A stretch of DNA of 64,000 bases, taken from Pseudomonadota bacterium (GTDB taxonomy: Bacteria; Pseudomonadota; Gammaproteobacteria; Burkholderiales; Burkholderiaceae_B). The translations under genes and the position numbers were made by a program. The notes below the pieces were generated by a model. That model was given only the letters and a program-made list of their open reading frames with translations, did not search any database and was not told the DNA's origin. This document shows, in pieces, positions 53,218-61,739 of the stretch. Positions within the stretch are counted from its first letter, which is position 1, and each line of letters begins with the position of its first letter. Where the stretch lies: NCBI GenBank assembly GCA_023387815.1, contig JAEWHK010000050.1:49794-113793 (forward strand), written 5' to 3'.

Positions 53218-53967
53218 TCAGTCTCCCAGCAGGCCAGGAATATGGCTGCGTTTCCGAATGAATCCCATCAGGCGAATAATCAGAAAGTTGATAAAGATAT
53301 AGGCCAGCGTGACACAGATAAATGACTCGTAGGGCTGCGACGTATAGTCAACCAGTTGGCGCGCCTGACCCGAAAGCTCGAGCAGACCAATAGTAGACGC
53401 AACCGCCGAATTTTTCGAAATAATCAAAAACTCTGAAGTAAGCGGCGGGATGATGGTGCGATACGTGACCGGCAAAAGTATGTAGCGGTACGTTTGAAGT
53501 AATGTGAACCCCAGTGCAAGACCGGCACTCTTCTGTCCTCTTGGCAGGCCCTGAATACCGGCACGGATCTGTTCACAAATCCGCGAACCTGTGTAGACGC
53601 CCAGTGAGAGAACGGATACCACAAAAAACTGCATGGAAGGATCCAGATTCTTTATCCAGTCACCGGCGGCGGTTGGCAACATTTCCGGTACCACAAAGTA
53701 CCAGATGAAGAACTGCACAATTAAAGGCACATTACGAAAAATTGACACATACGCTGTACCGATGAAAGCCAGCCCTCGATTGGGGAGCGTTCTTATTACC
53801 CCAAATACAGAGCCAAGAGCCAATGCCAGTATCCAGGCAAAGCATGTGAGAAGCACAGTATTGACCAGGCCAATACCCAGCCACCCCAGATATGTTGTGT
53901 TCTCACCCGTTGCCACCTGCTCGAGCAGAAAGCCCCAATTCCATTTGTAATCCATTTGTGATATCAC
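53218..53967 (-). CDS. polar amino-acid ABC permease (GltJ-like)
   Basis: A 249-residue permease with the docking loop GLPRGQKSAGLALGFTLLQTYRYILLPVTYRTIIPPL and a periplasmic N-terminus (MDYKWNWGFLLEQVATGENTTY). It is the partner of the next gene product. The receptor gene lies 57 bp upstream on the same strand. Confidence 0.88.
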   Translation of the reverse strand: MISQMDYKWNWGFLLEQVATGENTTYLGWLGIGLVNTVLLTCFAWILALALGSVFGVIRTLPNRGLAFIGTAYVSIFRNVPLIVQFFIWYFVVPEMLPTAAGDWIKNLDPSMQFFVVSVLSLGVYTGSRICEQIRAGIQGLPRGQKSAGLALGFTLLQTYRYILLPVTYRTIIPPLTSEFLIISKNSAVASTIGLLELSGQARQLVDYTSQPYESFICVTLAYIFINFLIIRLMGFIRKRSHIPGLLGD

Positions 53968-54024
53968 CGTAAAACGCAGTCGGTATGCGTTATGTATTGC
54001 ATTAGCCTCAGGTTCAAAAGCGCG

Positions 54025-54951
54025 TTATGAAGCAGGCTTATCGTCAGGATTGGCAAAGAGTTTTTTCATGCCATCTGACATCTCAAATTCCAGATTGATA
54101 TTCTTCGGAGGAATCGGAGTCTCGAACCACTTTTTGTAAATCTCAGTTGCTTTTCCCGACTTTTCAGCATCCGCTATCACTTTATCAAGCAGCGATTTGA
54201 TGCCTTTATCGTCCTTGCGCACCATGCAGCCATAAGACTCATAGGACTGCGGTGTACCGGTAATGACATAATCATGCGGATTGGACGTTTTTGCCCGTTC
54301 GCCAGCCAGCAAGGCATCGTCCATCATCATGGCTTTCGCACGTCCGGTAGACAATGTCAAAAAGGACTCGCTGTGATCCTTCGCACTGATAATACGCATG
54401 CCCAGTTTCTTTTCGACATTCAGTTTGCGCAGCAGCACTTCAGATGTCGTGCCCGCACCGACCACGACGGTCTGGCCTTTCAGGTCTTCAAAATCCTTTA
54501 TGCCTGAATCTTTTTTGGCAAGCAGACGAGTCCCCACCTGAAAAATACTGTTTGAAAATGTCACCTGCTTGGCGCGGGATTCATTATTGGTTGTCGTCGT
54601 ACATTCAAAATCAATCGTACCGTTCTGCAGCAGAGAAATTCGGTTCTGCGATGTGATTGGAATCATTCTCACCTTAAGATCCGATTTACCGGTTACTGCT
54701 TTTATCTGCTCCAGAATCAGGTTGGCAAAATCGATGGAATAACCAATTGGCTTCTGATCCGAATCGTAGTATGAAAATGGAATAGAGGCCTCTCGATAGC
54801 CGACCACAACAACACCATCATCGCTGATTTTTTTCAGCGTTCCGTCCAGCGTTTCCTGTGCCACAGCAACGCCCGCAAAGGTACCTGACACCACAGCAGC
54901 TACGGCAAAGCCTGCCATCATTCTGATTTGATTTCTGAATCTCATGTTCAT
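54025..54951 (-). CDS. periplasmic binding protein, GltI-like
   Basis: A 308-residue receptor with a signal peptide (cleavage near AVAQ). GYREASIPFSYYDSDQKPIGYS, NGTIDFECTTTTNNESRAKQ and ETPIPPKNINLEFEMS are shared with GltI at 27.9 kb, but the region after ECTTTTNN differs, so the ligand may differ. It starts 18 bp after the beta-propeller gene, which suggests that the imported compound is processed by that protein. Confidence 0.87.
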   Translation of the reverse strand: MNMRFRNQIRMMAGFAVAAVVSGTFAGVAVAQETLDGTLKKISDDGVVVVGYREASIPFSYYDSDQKPIGYSIDFANLILEQIKAVTGKSDLKVRMIPITSQNRISLLQNGTIDFECTTTTNNESRAKQVTFSNSIFQVGTRLLAKKDSGIKDFEDLKGQTVVVGAGTTSEVLLRKLNVEKKLGMRIISAKDHSESFLTLSTGRAKAMMMDDALLAGERAKTSNPHDYVITGTPQSYESYGCMVRKDDKGIKSLLDKVIADAEKSGKATEIYKKWFETPIPPKNINLEFEMSDGMKKLFANPDDKPAS

Positions 54952-54969
54952 GATTTTTCCCTGATTAAA

Positions 54970-56247
54970 CTAGCCTACGATATGTGATACATCAATAAGG
55001 TAAAGCTGACGCTCCCCCTCGTGAACGGAATCAATACATATCTGCGTCCCGTCACGACTCCAGCGCGGGTGAAGGTCGCATCGATTGACTTTTTTGAGTA
55101 CCGGATCGGTATAAAAACTACCCAGTTTATGACAAACGTTATTGTCCATATCAAATAGTATGAGCAAACGTTCATTGGTTTGCGCGTCCGGATAAGTATC
55201 GCTTAATAACCAGCGCTTGTTCACTGGTGAATAGGTCATGTGACCATTCTCAGTGAGAATATTCCTGCCCACGATTTGCACGTCGTTGGTATCCGCGTCC
55301 GTATATAAATGGTAATGAATCTCTCCCGCGTGCGGGCTCCATACGATTATCCGCTGATCATCACACCATAACGGGTGTGATATCTGGTACTCGGATTTTT
55401 CATAATCGAATGTACCCACTGCTTCCGGATCAAAATCATCGGCCAGCTGCGGCAATGGGTGATCGGAATCTTCAAGCAGCCGAATATCGGATCCATCAGG
55501 ATTCATGGTAATCAGCCGATGCAGGAAGCAGGTTTCGTCTTCCACTCGCTCCGTCCAGCGATGCAGAAAAAGTACGCGACCCGATGAGGGATTGATCTCA
55601 ACATGCGATATCCAATGGATGGCTTTGTCCATAGAGCTGACATGATGAAATTCACTAAGCTGCCTGAAATTGACAATCAATCGGTATTCACCGGTCTTCA
55701 GATCCAGGTAATAGATCCCGTCGCTTTCAGGTGCATTCTCAACAACAGGAGGATTCACTTCCCAGTATCCGATCGTCTCGTGCGTAATAAAAAGACGACT
55801 GTAATTAAGCCCCAACGCATAACTGCTGTCTGGAGCGACGACCGTAATTGGCACGGCGAAATTCGTTTTCTCACCCGTATCGATGTTGCAGACAGTAGAG
55901 CGAAATCCCGGATAGGGTCCGCTTCGATCATCTGTGCGAGTATTGTAAATGCAATAGTTACCTTCCCATCCATCCAGCCATTGCAACTGGCATCCCATCT
56001 GCCAGTTCCAGGTCGTGGTGGTATCAATGGCAACATACTTCTCGCCTTCAGCCAGATCGAAGTAACCCACTTCAGCAACCAGCTCAGGCGACAATTGTGC
56101 AGTCATAAACGGCACCCGGTTTGCCAGCAGTCGTTGGCCCGTCCTGTCCCAGTTGGTTTTATTGTAATAACCAAAAAAATGGTGTTTGCCATCGTCTCCG
56201 ACACGGCGACAGGGAGAAATATTCGAAATGTACTTAGTCTGATCCAT
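54970..56247 (-). CDS. beta-propeller protein, oligogalacturonate-lyase-like, unknown function
   Basis: A 425-residue protein without signal peptide, so probably cytoplasmic. It is made of repeated TolB/WD40-like blades (for example MNPDGSDIRLLED, HPRWSRDGTQICIDSVHEGERQLYLIDV). The N-terminal HHFFGYYNKTNWDRTGQ is a motif I know only from poorly described propellers. The spacing of ISHVEINPSSGRVLFLH, ISHPLW and NGHMTYSPVNKRWLLSDTY recalls PL22 oligogalacturonate lyases, whose propeller binds a metal through His. It heads the operon with an amino-acid ABC importer and is divergent from a LysR gene. Function unknown. Confidence 0.7.
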   Translation of the reverse strand: MDQTKYISNISPCRRVGDDGKHHFFGYYNKTNWDRTGQRLLANRVPFMTAQLSPELVAEVGYFDLAEGEKYVAIDTTTTWNWQMGCQLQWLDGWEGNYCIYNTRTDDRSGPYPGFRSTVCNIDTGEKTNFAVPITVVAPDSSYALGLNYSRLFITHETIGYWEVNPPVVENAPESDGIYYLDLKTGEYRLIVNFRQLSEFHHVSSMDKAIHWISHVEINPSSGRVLFLHRWTERVEDETCFLHRLITMNPDGSDIRLLEDSDHPLPQLADDFDPEAVGTFDYEKSEYQISHPLWCDDQRIIVWSPHAGEIHYHLYTDADTNDVQIVGRNILTENGHMTYSPVNKRWLLSDTYPDAQTNERLLILFDMDNNVCHKLGSFYTDPVLKKVNRCDLHPRWSRDGTQICIDSVHEGERQLYLIDVSHIVG

Positions 56248-56396
56248 AGTGATTTGACGCCATGCGGCTGCAATAAATTCTCAAGCACACAGACTAAGAT
56301 GGTCATTCCATACATACAAATTCTTTTTTAGTTATTATCTATTCATAATTGATATACTTCATAGGAAACGGTACGCATTTCTACGGGATAATCCTA
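56248..56396. promoter_or_regulatory. divergent region with candidate LysR box
   Basis: An AT-rich 149-bp spacer between the propeller operon and lysR. ATTAT-CTATTC-ATAAT at 56334-56349 is a dyad of the T-N11-A type that LysR proteins bind, near the lysR start. Confidence 0.45.
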
Positions 56397-57299
56397 ATGA
56401 GCAAATCTTTGAATTTTCAGCAGCTATCTGCTTTCAGAGCGGTGATGCAAACCGGGACAACCACTGCCGCGGCCCAAATGCTTAACACGACCCAACCATC
56501 CATCAGTCGGCGTTTGCAGGAACTTCAGGCATCAACACAATTGAAATTGTTTGAGCTTCTTGGTGGCCGCCTGCGTCCCACAAGCGAAGGAAGGTTGCTG
56601 CATAAAACGATAGAACGCTATTTCAGCGGACTTGAGGGCATAGAAACCGTTGTCGACTCCATGCGCAAGGCGGGCGTCGGCACCCTGCGTATCGGCTGTA
56701 CGCCAACGCTGGGCATTGGTCTGATTCCACCACCCATTTCCGAATTACTGAAAAAATTTCCCAAGACGCATATCAGCCTGGAAACCGGTGGTACACCGCA
56801 GTTATCGAACCTGCTTCATCAGGACATGCTTGATATCGTACTGACAACAGGTCGTATTGAAGACAATGATCTGCACACCGAGGTCCTGACCAGCAGTTCT
56901 GCCGTATGCGTGCTGCCACTTGATCACAGGCTGCAGCAGGCAGACAAAATCAACCTGGAGACTATCAAAAGCCAGAAAATTATTTCACTCAGCGATACTG
57001 ATGAACTGACCCAGCAGATTAAGCAGTTCCTGGAATCACATCAGATTTCACATGATTTCATTATCGAAACGCCGTCATCCATCACTGTCTGTGCCCTGGT
57101 TGCAGCAGGAACCGGAATAGGTATTGTGAATCCGTATGTTGCAAGCACATTCGACGGTAAATTGCTGATCAAGCCCTTTCATCCGCAAATCGCAACACCG
57201 GTTCAGCTTGTCATGCCAACGCATACGGCGCCATCACTATTGAGCAATCATTTTATTGATATTCTAAGATCGCATATCCGGCAGTTGAAGTTTGGGTAA
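56397..57299 (+). CDS. LysR-family transcriptional regulator
   Basis: A 300-residue regulator. The N-terminal winged helix (LNFQQLSAFRAVMQTGTTTAAAQMLNTTQPSISRRLQELQ) and the periplasmic-binding-like effector domain (LRIGCTPTLGIGLIPPPISELLKKFPKTHISLETG, then VAAGTGIGIVNP) are complete. The ATG at 56397 places the helix-turn-helix at the usual distance; the frame is open 48 bp further up. It most likely controls the divergent propeller/ABC operon in response to its substrate. Confidence 0.9.
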   Translation: MSKSLNFQQLSAFRAVMQTGTTTAAAQMLNTTQPSISRRLQELQASTQLKLFELLGGRLRPTSEGRLLHKTIERYFSGLEGIETVVDSMRKAGVGTLRIGCTPTLGIGLIPPPISELLKKFPKTHISLETGGTPQLSNLLHQDMLDIVLTTGRIEDNDLHTEVLTSSSAVCVLPLDHRLQQADKINLETIKSQKIISLSDTDELTQQIKQFLESHQISHDFIIETPSSITVCALVAAGTGIGIVNPYVASTFDGKLLIKPFHPQIATPVQLVMPTHTAPSLLSNHFIDILRSHIRQLKFG

Positions 57300-57325
57300 C
57301 CGGAACGTTAATGAATTTTGAATCT

Positions 57326-57361
57326 GCAGCAGGACAATCATTTGAAGAATCGTCCTGCTGC
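57326..57361. terminator. hairpin between lysR and the Bug receptor gene
   Basis: A perfect 10-bp inverted repeat GCAGCAGGAC / GTCCTGCTGC with a 16-nt loop between convergent genes. No T-run. Confidence 0.55.
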
Positions 57362-57436
57362 GAACCGACCTACCGATAAGACGACCTAATGAACGCGGTA
57401 TCTTGTCGGAAGACCTGCCAGCATAAACACCGCGAC

Positions 57437-58426
57437 TTAATTCACCGTCACGTTCGCTGTTTTAATGACTTCAGCCCACTTCTTGGTTTCGCTGTCGATG
57501 AACTTGGCGAAATCTTCAGGTGTACCACCCGCTGCCTGACCACCGGTGCTGTCAAAAGCTTTTTGCACTTCAGGTTTCTTCAGAATATTGTTGAAAGCCG
57601 TGTTCAGTTTGCTGATGATGGGTTCCGGAGTGCCCGCTGGAGCAATCACGCCCTGCCAATTGTAGGATTCGAAATCTTTCAGACCGGCTTCCTGCATGGT
57701 AGGTACGTCAGGCAGCAGGGGCAGGCGTTTGGCGCTGGTAACGGCCAGCGGATGCACTTTCTTGGATTGGATGGCAGGCATGGCTGCGTAGCCCATTTCG
57801 AACATCATATCGATATGACCCGCCATCAGATCACTGCTGGCCGGTGCGCCGCCTTTGTAAGGCACGTGAGTCAGATCGATGTCTGCTGCTGTGGCAAACA
57901 GTTCACCCGAGAGGTGATGCGCACCGCCCACACCGGAAGAACCAAAGGTCAGTTTGCCAGGATCTTTCTTTGCCAGCGCAATCAGATCCTGGACGTTCTT
58001 TGCGTCCACTTTGTTGCTGACACTCAGAATCAGCGGGCTTTCTTCAATCAGAATGACGGGCGCCAGGTCTTTGGTAACATCATATTTGACGTTCTTTGGC
58101 ATCAGCGTTGGGTTAACAGACAACGGTGCCAGGTTACCACTGCCAATGGTGTAACCATCGGGCTTGGCACGGGCAATAAAGTCTGTACCGATCACACCAC
58201 CCGCACCGGCTTTGTTCTCAACAACGACGTTGGCTTTGAGTTCTTTACTCAGTTCTTCTGCCAGCAAACGCATGCGCGTATCTGCGAAGCCGCCAGCAGC
58301 ATAGGGAACAATGAAGGTGATGGGTTTGCTTGGCCAGTTGTCCTGCGCAATGGCTGAGGAAGATATTGCCAGCGCCCCAGCCGCAGCAATAAGGGATTTA
58401 ACAGTGAGTTTTTTAGCGAAGTTCAT
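57437..58426 (-). CDS. Bug/TctC-family periplasmic receptor
   Basis: A 329-residue receptor with a signal peptide ending at SSAIA (about residue 27). WPSKPITFIVPYAAGGFAD, VVVENKAGAGGVIGTD and THVPYKGGAPASSDLMAGHI are typical. GAGG precedes the ATG. It lies 32 bp after the aminotransferase gene on the same strand and may be co-transcribed, which would point to a 2-keto acid or amino-acid-derived ligand. No tctAB nearby. Confidence 0.88.
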   Translation of the reverse strand: MNFAKKLTVKSLIAAAGALAISSSAIAQDNWPSKPITFIVPYAAGGFADTRMRLLAEELSKELKANVVVENKAGAGGVIGTDFIARAKPDGYTIGSGNLAPLSVNPTLMPKNVKYDVTKDLAPVILIEESPLILSVSNKVDAKNVQDLIALAKKDPGKLTFGSSGVGGAHHLSGELFATAADIDLTHVPYKGGAPASSDLMAGHIDMMFEMGYAAMPAIQSKKVHPLAVTSAKRLPLLPDVPTMQEAGLKDFESYNWQGVIAPAGTPEPIISKLNTAFNNILKKPEVQKAFDSTGGQAAGGTPEDFAKFIDSETKKWAEVIKTANVTVN

Positions 58427-58458
58427 GGTTTATCCTCGTAATTCATGATTCATTATTG

Positions 58459-59601
58459 TCATAGTTTACACAGGCGCCTTGCGCCCTCTTCCAGTGTGGC
58501 ATCGTCCTTGGAGAACGACAGGCGAATAACGCCCAGATCTGTAGCATCAGAATAAAATGCCGAGACCGGTATGGTTGCCACACCATACTCTTCAATCAGT
58601 TTTCTGACGAACTGCACGTCCGACAGATAGCTGATTTTCTGAAATCTTGCCAGCATGAAGAATCCGCCTTTGCTGGGCTGTATCTCGAACCGGGAATCTT
58701 TCAAGGCATTGGCCAGCAGATCACGCTTTTCCTGATAAATGGTAGACAGGTTCAGATAATGGTTCGGCGTTTCCATCATGGCCGCAAGCGCATACTGCAT
58801 GGGCGTGTCGGCCGCATACATCAGAAACTGATGAATCTTGCGTATTTCCGCTGTAATAGCCGCCGGTGCTACACAATAGCCGACGCGCCAGCCGGTTACG
58901 TGAAAGGTCTTGCCAAATGAGGTAACCACAATCGAGCGCTCGCGCAGGCCCGCATAACGTGACATGCTCCGGTGAATGTCCTGGTCGAATACCACGTGCT
59001 CGTAGACTTCATCGGAAAGAATAATGATATCCGTTTCCGCAACAATATCCTGTAACGCGGCAATGTCCGCATCGCTCAGAATGGCGCCCGTGGGATTGTG
59101 GGGCGAGTTGATGATGATCATGCGCGTACGCTCATTGATCGCATCACGAACCGCATCCCAGTCTATGCCATAGGCGGGCGGCTGCAGTTTGATCGGCACT
59201 GCCACGGCCGATTGCAATTGCAATATCGGCGCATAACTGTCGAAACAGGGCTCGAAATAAATGACTTCATCGCCCGCGTGAACCAGCGCGGTGATGGCAC
59301 AATACAGCGCTTCGCTGGCACTGCCCATGACAGTCACTTCCGTGACTTCGTCATAGCTGTGGCCATACAGAAGCTGTATTTTTTCGGCGATTTTATTGCG
59401 CAGTGGCGCAATGCCTATCATGGGCGCGTACTGGTTGTGGCCCTCGGACATGGCGTCAATGGCGTGGTCAATGAGCTCGGGCGCACACGGGAAATTAGGC
59501 GCACCCTGCGCGAGATTGACAGCCTGGTGGCGCTCGGCCAGATCACCAATAACACTGAAAACAGTTGTACCCACGTCGGGCAACTTGGAACGGATCTGCA
59601 T
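58459..59601 (-). CDS. PLP-dependent aminotransferase (methionine aminotransferase-like)
   Basis: A 380-residue class I/II aminotransferase. The N-terminus (VGTTVFSVIGDLAERHQAVNLAQGAPNFPCAPEL) and AINERTRMIIINSPHNPTGA match the YbdL/methionine aminotransferase branch. The Schiff-base Lys is in SFGKTFHVTGWRVGY and the carboxylate-binding Arg near the end in VIRLSFSKDD. It would transaminate methionine, Phe or similar amino acids with 2-oxo acids. Cytoplasmic. Confidence 0.87.
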   Translation of the reverse strand: MQIRSKLPDVGTTVFSVIGDLAERHQAVNLAQGAPNFPCAPELIDHAIDAMSEGHNQYAPMIGIAPLRNKIAEKIQLLYGHSYDEVTEVTVMGSASEALYCAITALVHAGDEVIYFEPCFDSYAPILQLQSAVAVPIKLQPPAYGIDWDAVRDAINERTRMIIINSPHNPTGAILSDADIAALQDIVAETDIIILSDEVYEHVVFDQDIHRSMSRYAGLRERSIVVTSFGKTFHVTGWRVGYCVAPAAITAEIRKIHQFLMYAADTPMQYALAAMMETPNHYLNLSTIYQEKRDLLANALKDSRFEIQPSKGGFFMLARFQKISYLSDVQFVRKLIEEYGVATIPVSAFYSDATDLGVIRLSFSKDDATLEEGARRLCKL

Positions 59602-59624
59602 GATCGCTACCTGGAAGACAGAAT

Positions 59625-59650
59625 AAAAAAACCGGCCGCCCGGGCCGGTT
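59625..59650 (-). terminator. terminator after the orphan binding-protein gene
   Basis: A stem AACCGGCC / GGCCGGTT with a 5-nt loop and, on the minus strand, six T. It separates the binding-protein gene from the aminotransferase gene. Confidence 0.85.
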
Positions 59651-59670
59651 GCGTTCTTTACAAATTCGGC

Positions 59671-60465
59671 TCACTTGGCGACCCAGTCGGCTTGAAAGTA
59701 TTTTTGGGTAAGTTTGCTTATCGTACCATCTTTCTTCAGCGCATTAATGGCCTCGTCCAGACGGGTTTTAAGTTCCTTGTCTCCCTTGCGGATGCCAAAA
59801 CCCGTGCCCACTCCCAGAACCGAGGTATCATCCAGCGGTTTGCCGGTGATCTCAAAATCTTTACCCTCTGGCTTTTCCAGGAACCCGCTGACGGCGCTGG
59901 GCGTCTTTTGCACGGCGGCCTGAATGCGGTTGTTTTGCAGATCCTGATAGATCTGATCCTGTGAGGCATAGGATACGATTTTCACGCCCTTGGGTGCCCA
60001 GTGCTTCTTCACAAATGCCTCCTGCGCAGAACCTTGCAGTACGCCAACGGCGGTCGAAGCAAGGCTCTCTGGCGTTGCCTGAAGACCCGAGCCTTTTTTG
60101 GCAATCAGCTGACTGGGCACATCGTAAATGGGTACGGTAAAGTCGATGACTTTCTGGCGCGGCTCGGTAATGTTCATGGCCGAGTTGATGTAATTGAACT
60201 TGCGCGCGTTCAGGGCAGGAATAAGCCCATCGAAACTGGTTTCGACCCATTCACATTTGACATCGAGTTTGGCGCAGACTGCATCGTTCAGTTCCACGTC
60301 GAACCCCACAAGCTTGCCATCGGGCGTCTTGCTTTCAAAAGGCGGGTACAGCGCTTCCACCCCAACCTTGAGCACGTCCTGTGCCATGGCTGGTGTCATT
60401 ACACTAGTGGCGGCAAGCATGCCAGCCATTATCAGGTTTCTGATAATCTGAGTTTTCATTTTCAT
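59671..60465 (-). CDS. orphan polar amino-acid-binding protein (ArgT/HisJ-like)
   Basis: A 264-residue periplasmic receptor. The signal peptide ends at PAMA. The mature part (LKVGVEALYPPFESKTPDGKLVGFDVELNDAVCAKL, CEWVETSFDGLIPALNARKFNYI) is the pattern of cationic amino-acid receptors. The ATG at 60465 is chosen because the signal peptide starts there; the frame runs 144 bp further upstream. No permease or ATPase gene is adjacent, so it must use a distant transporter. A terminator-like hairpin stands in its leader. Confidence 0.87.
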   Translation of the reverse strand: MKMKTQIIRNLIMAGMLAATSVMTPAMAQDVLKVGVEALYPPFESKTPDGKLVGFDVELNDAVCAKLDVKCEWVETSFDGLIPALNARKFNYINSAMNITEPRQKVIDFTVPIYDVPSQLIAKKGSGLQATPESLASTAVGVLQGSAQEAFVKKHWAPKGVKIVSYASQDQIYQDLQNNRIQAAVQKTPSAVSGFLEKPEGKDFEITGKPLDDTSVLGVGTGFGIRKGDKELKTRLDEAINALKKDGTISKLTQKYFQADWVAK

Positions 60466-60479
60466 AGACTTGCCGACCT

Positions 60480-60510
60480 TAAAAGAAAAAACCTCTGCCG
60501 GGCAGAGGTT
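60480..60510 (-). terminator. hairpin with T-run just upstream of the binding-protein start
   Basis: A stem AACCTCTG / CAGAGGTT with a 5-nt loop (60490-60510) is followed on the minus strand by TTTTTTCTTTT and then, about 15 nt later, by the ATG at 60465. It can be an attenuator in the leader or a second terminator for ilvC transcripts. Confidence 0.75.
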
Positions 60511-60626
60511 CTGGTAAAGAATAGCGCGATCTGTCCGAATAACAATAAATATTACCGTAGCAATAAATATTACACCCGAAATGACGACCCCTGAAAGGGC
60601 CGAAAACAATCGCGTTGCGCCAGAAC

Positions 60627-60655
60627 CGAAAAAAACGGCTTCCGGCGCAAAAGCC
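60627..60655 (-). terminator. terminator of the ilv operon
   Basis: On the minus strand GGCTT-N9-AAGCC followed by GTTTTTTT, just after the ilvC stop. Confidence 0.65.
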
Positions 60656-60660
60656 TACTC

Positions 60661-61677
60661 TTAATTCTTGGTTTGATCAACCAGTTTGTTTTTGGCAATC
60701 CATGGCATCATGGCACGCAGTTTGGCGCCCACAACTTCGATTTCGGATTCAGCGTTGATGCGACGACGCGATGTCAGTGTCGGTGCACCTGCGGCGTTTT
60801 CGATAATGAAGCTTTTTGCGTATTCGCCGGTCTGAATGTCTTTCAGCGCCTGACGCATGGCCTGACGGGTTTCATCTGTCACGATGCGTGGGCCGGTGAC
60901 GTATTCACCATACTCGGCATTGTTGGAGATGGAGTAGTTCATGTTGGCGATACCGCCTTCGTAGATCAGATCAACGATCAGTTTGAGCTCATGCAGGCAC
61001 TCGAAATAGGCCATTTCAGGCGCATACCCGGCTTCAACCAGCGTTTCGAAACCGGCTTTGATGAGTTCAACGGCACCGCCGCAAAGAACGGCCTGTTCAC
61101 CGAACAGATCGGTTTCCGTTTCTTCACGGAAGTTGGTTTCGATGATACCGGCACGGCCGCTGCCAATGGCGCTGGCATAAGACAGAGCCACATCACGTGC
61201 AGCACCGGATTTGTCCTGATGAACAGCGATCAGAGATGGTACACCGCCACCCTGAGAGTAAGTGCCACGAACCGTGTGACCTGGTGCTTTTGGTGCAATC
61301 ATGATGACGTCGATGTCATCACGAGGAACAACCTGACCGTAATGCACGTTGAAGCCATGAGCGAAAGCCAGTGCAGCACCGGCCTTGATGTTGCCGTGTA
61401 CGTGCTCTTTGTAGACCTGAGCGATATTCTCGTCAGGCAACAGGATCATGACCAGATCTGCGCTTTTGACGGCTTCGGCCACTTCAGCCACTTTCAGGCC
61501 GGCTTTTTCAGCCTTGCTCCAGGATGCGCCGTTTTTACGCAGACCGACGGTCACGTTCACGCCGGACTCGTGCAGGTTCAGCGCGTGGGCGTGACCTTGT
61601 GAGCCGTAACCAATAATGGCGACATTTTTCCCTTTGATCAGGGACAGGTCACAATCTTTATCGTAAAAAACTTTCAT
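60661..61677 (-). CDS. ilvC: ketol-acid reductoisomerase
   Basis: A 338-residue class I enzyme of valine and isoleucine synthesis; it isomerises and reduces acetolactate with NADPH. GYGSQGHAHALNLHESG is the nucleotide-binding loop, VGLRKNGASW supplies phosphate contacts, and DLFGEQAVLCGG with AYFECLHELKLIVDL bring the Mg2+-binding acidic residues. Size and sequence are standard. It is 62 bp downstream of ilvH. psd, its usual next neighbour in Burkholderiales, is not adjacent. Confidence 0.97.
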   Translation of the reverse strand: MKVFYDKDCDLSLIKGKNVAIIGYGSQGHAHALNLHESGVNVTVGLRKNGASWSKAEKAGLKVAEVAEAVKSADLVMILLPDENIAQVYKEHVHGNIKAGAALAFAHGFNVHYGQVVPRDDIDVIMIAPKAPGHTVRGTYSQGGGVPSLIAVHQDKSGAARDVALSYASAIGSGRAGIIETNFREETETDLFGEQAVLCGGAVELIKAGFETLVEAGYAPEMAYFECLHELKLIVDLIYEGGIANMNYSISNNAEYGEYVTGPRIVTDETRQAMRQALKDIQTGEYAKSFIIENAAGAPTLTSRRRINAESEIEVVGAKLRAMMPWIAKNKLVDQTKN

Positions 61678-61739
61678 TTAAAGCCTCAAAAATTAGTTGA
61701 ATTTGTCTATTGAATTTTTTGTACTACGCTGCCAGCCGT

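Noticed and set aside
57389..58357. 322-codon plus-strand open frame
   Set aside because: Antisense to a Bug receptor gene with full family motifs; translation shows typical shadow composition (many Cys, His, Phe).
60673..61602. 309-codon plus-strand open frame
   Set aside because: Exact antisense shadow of ilvC.
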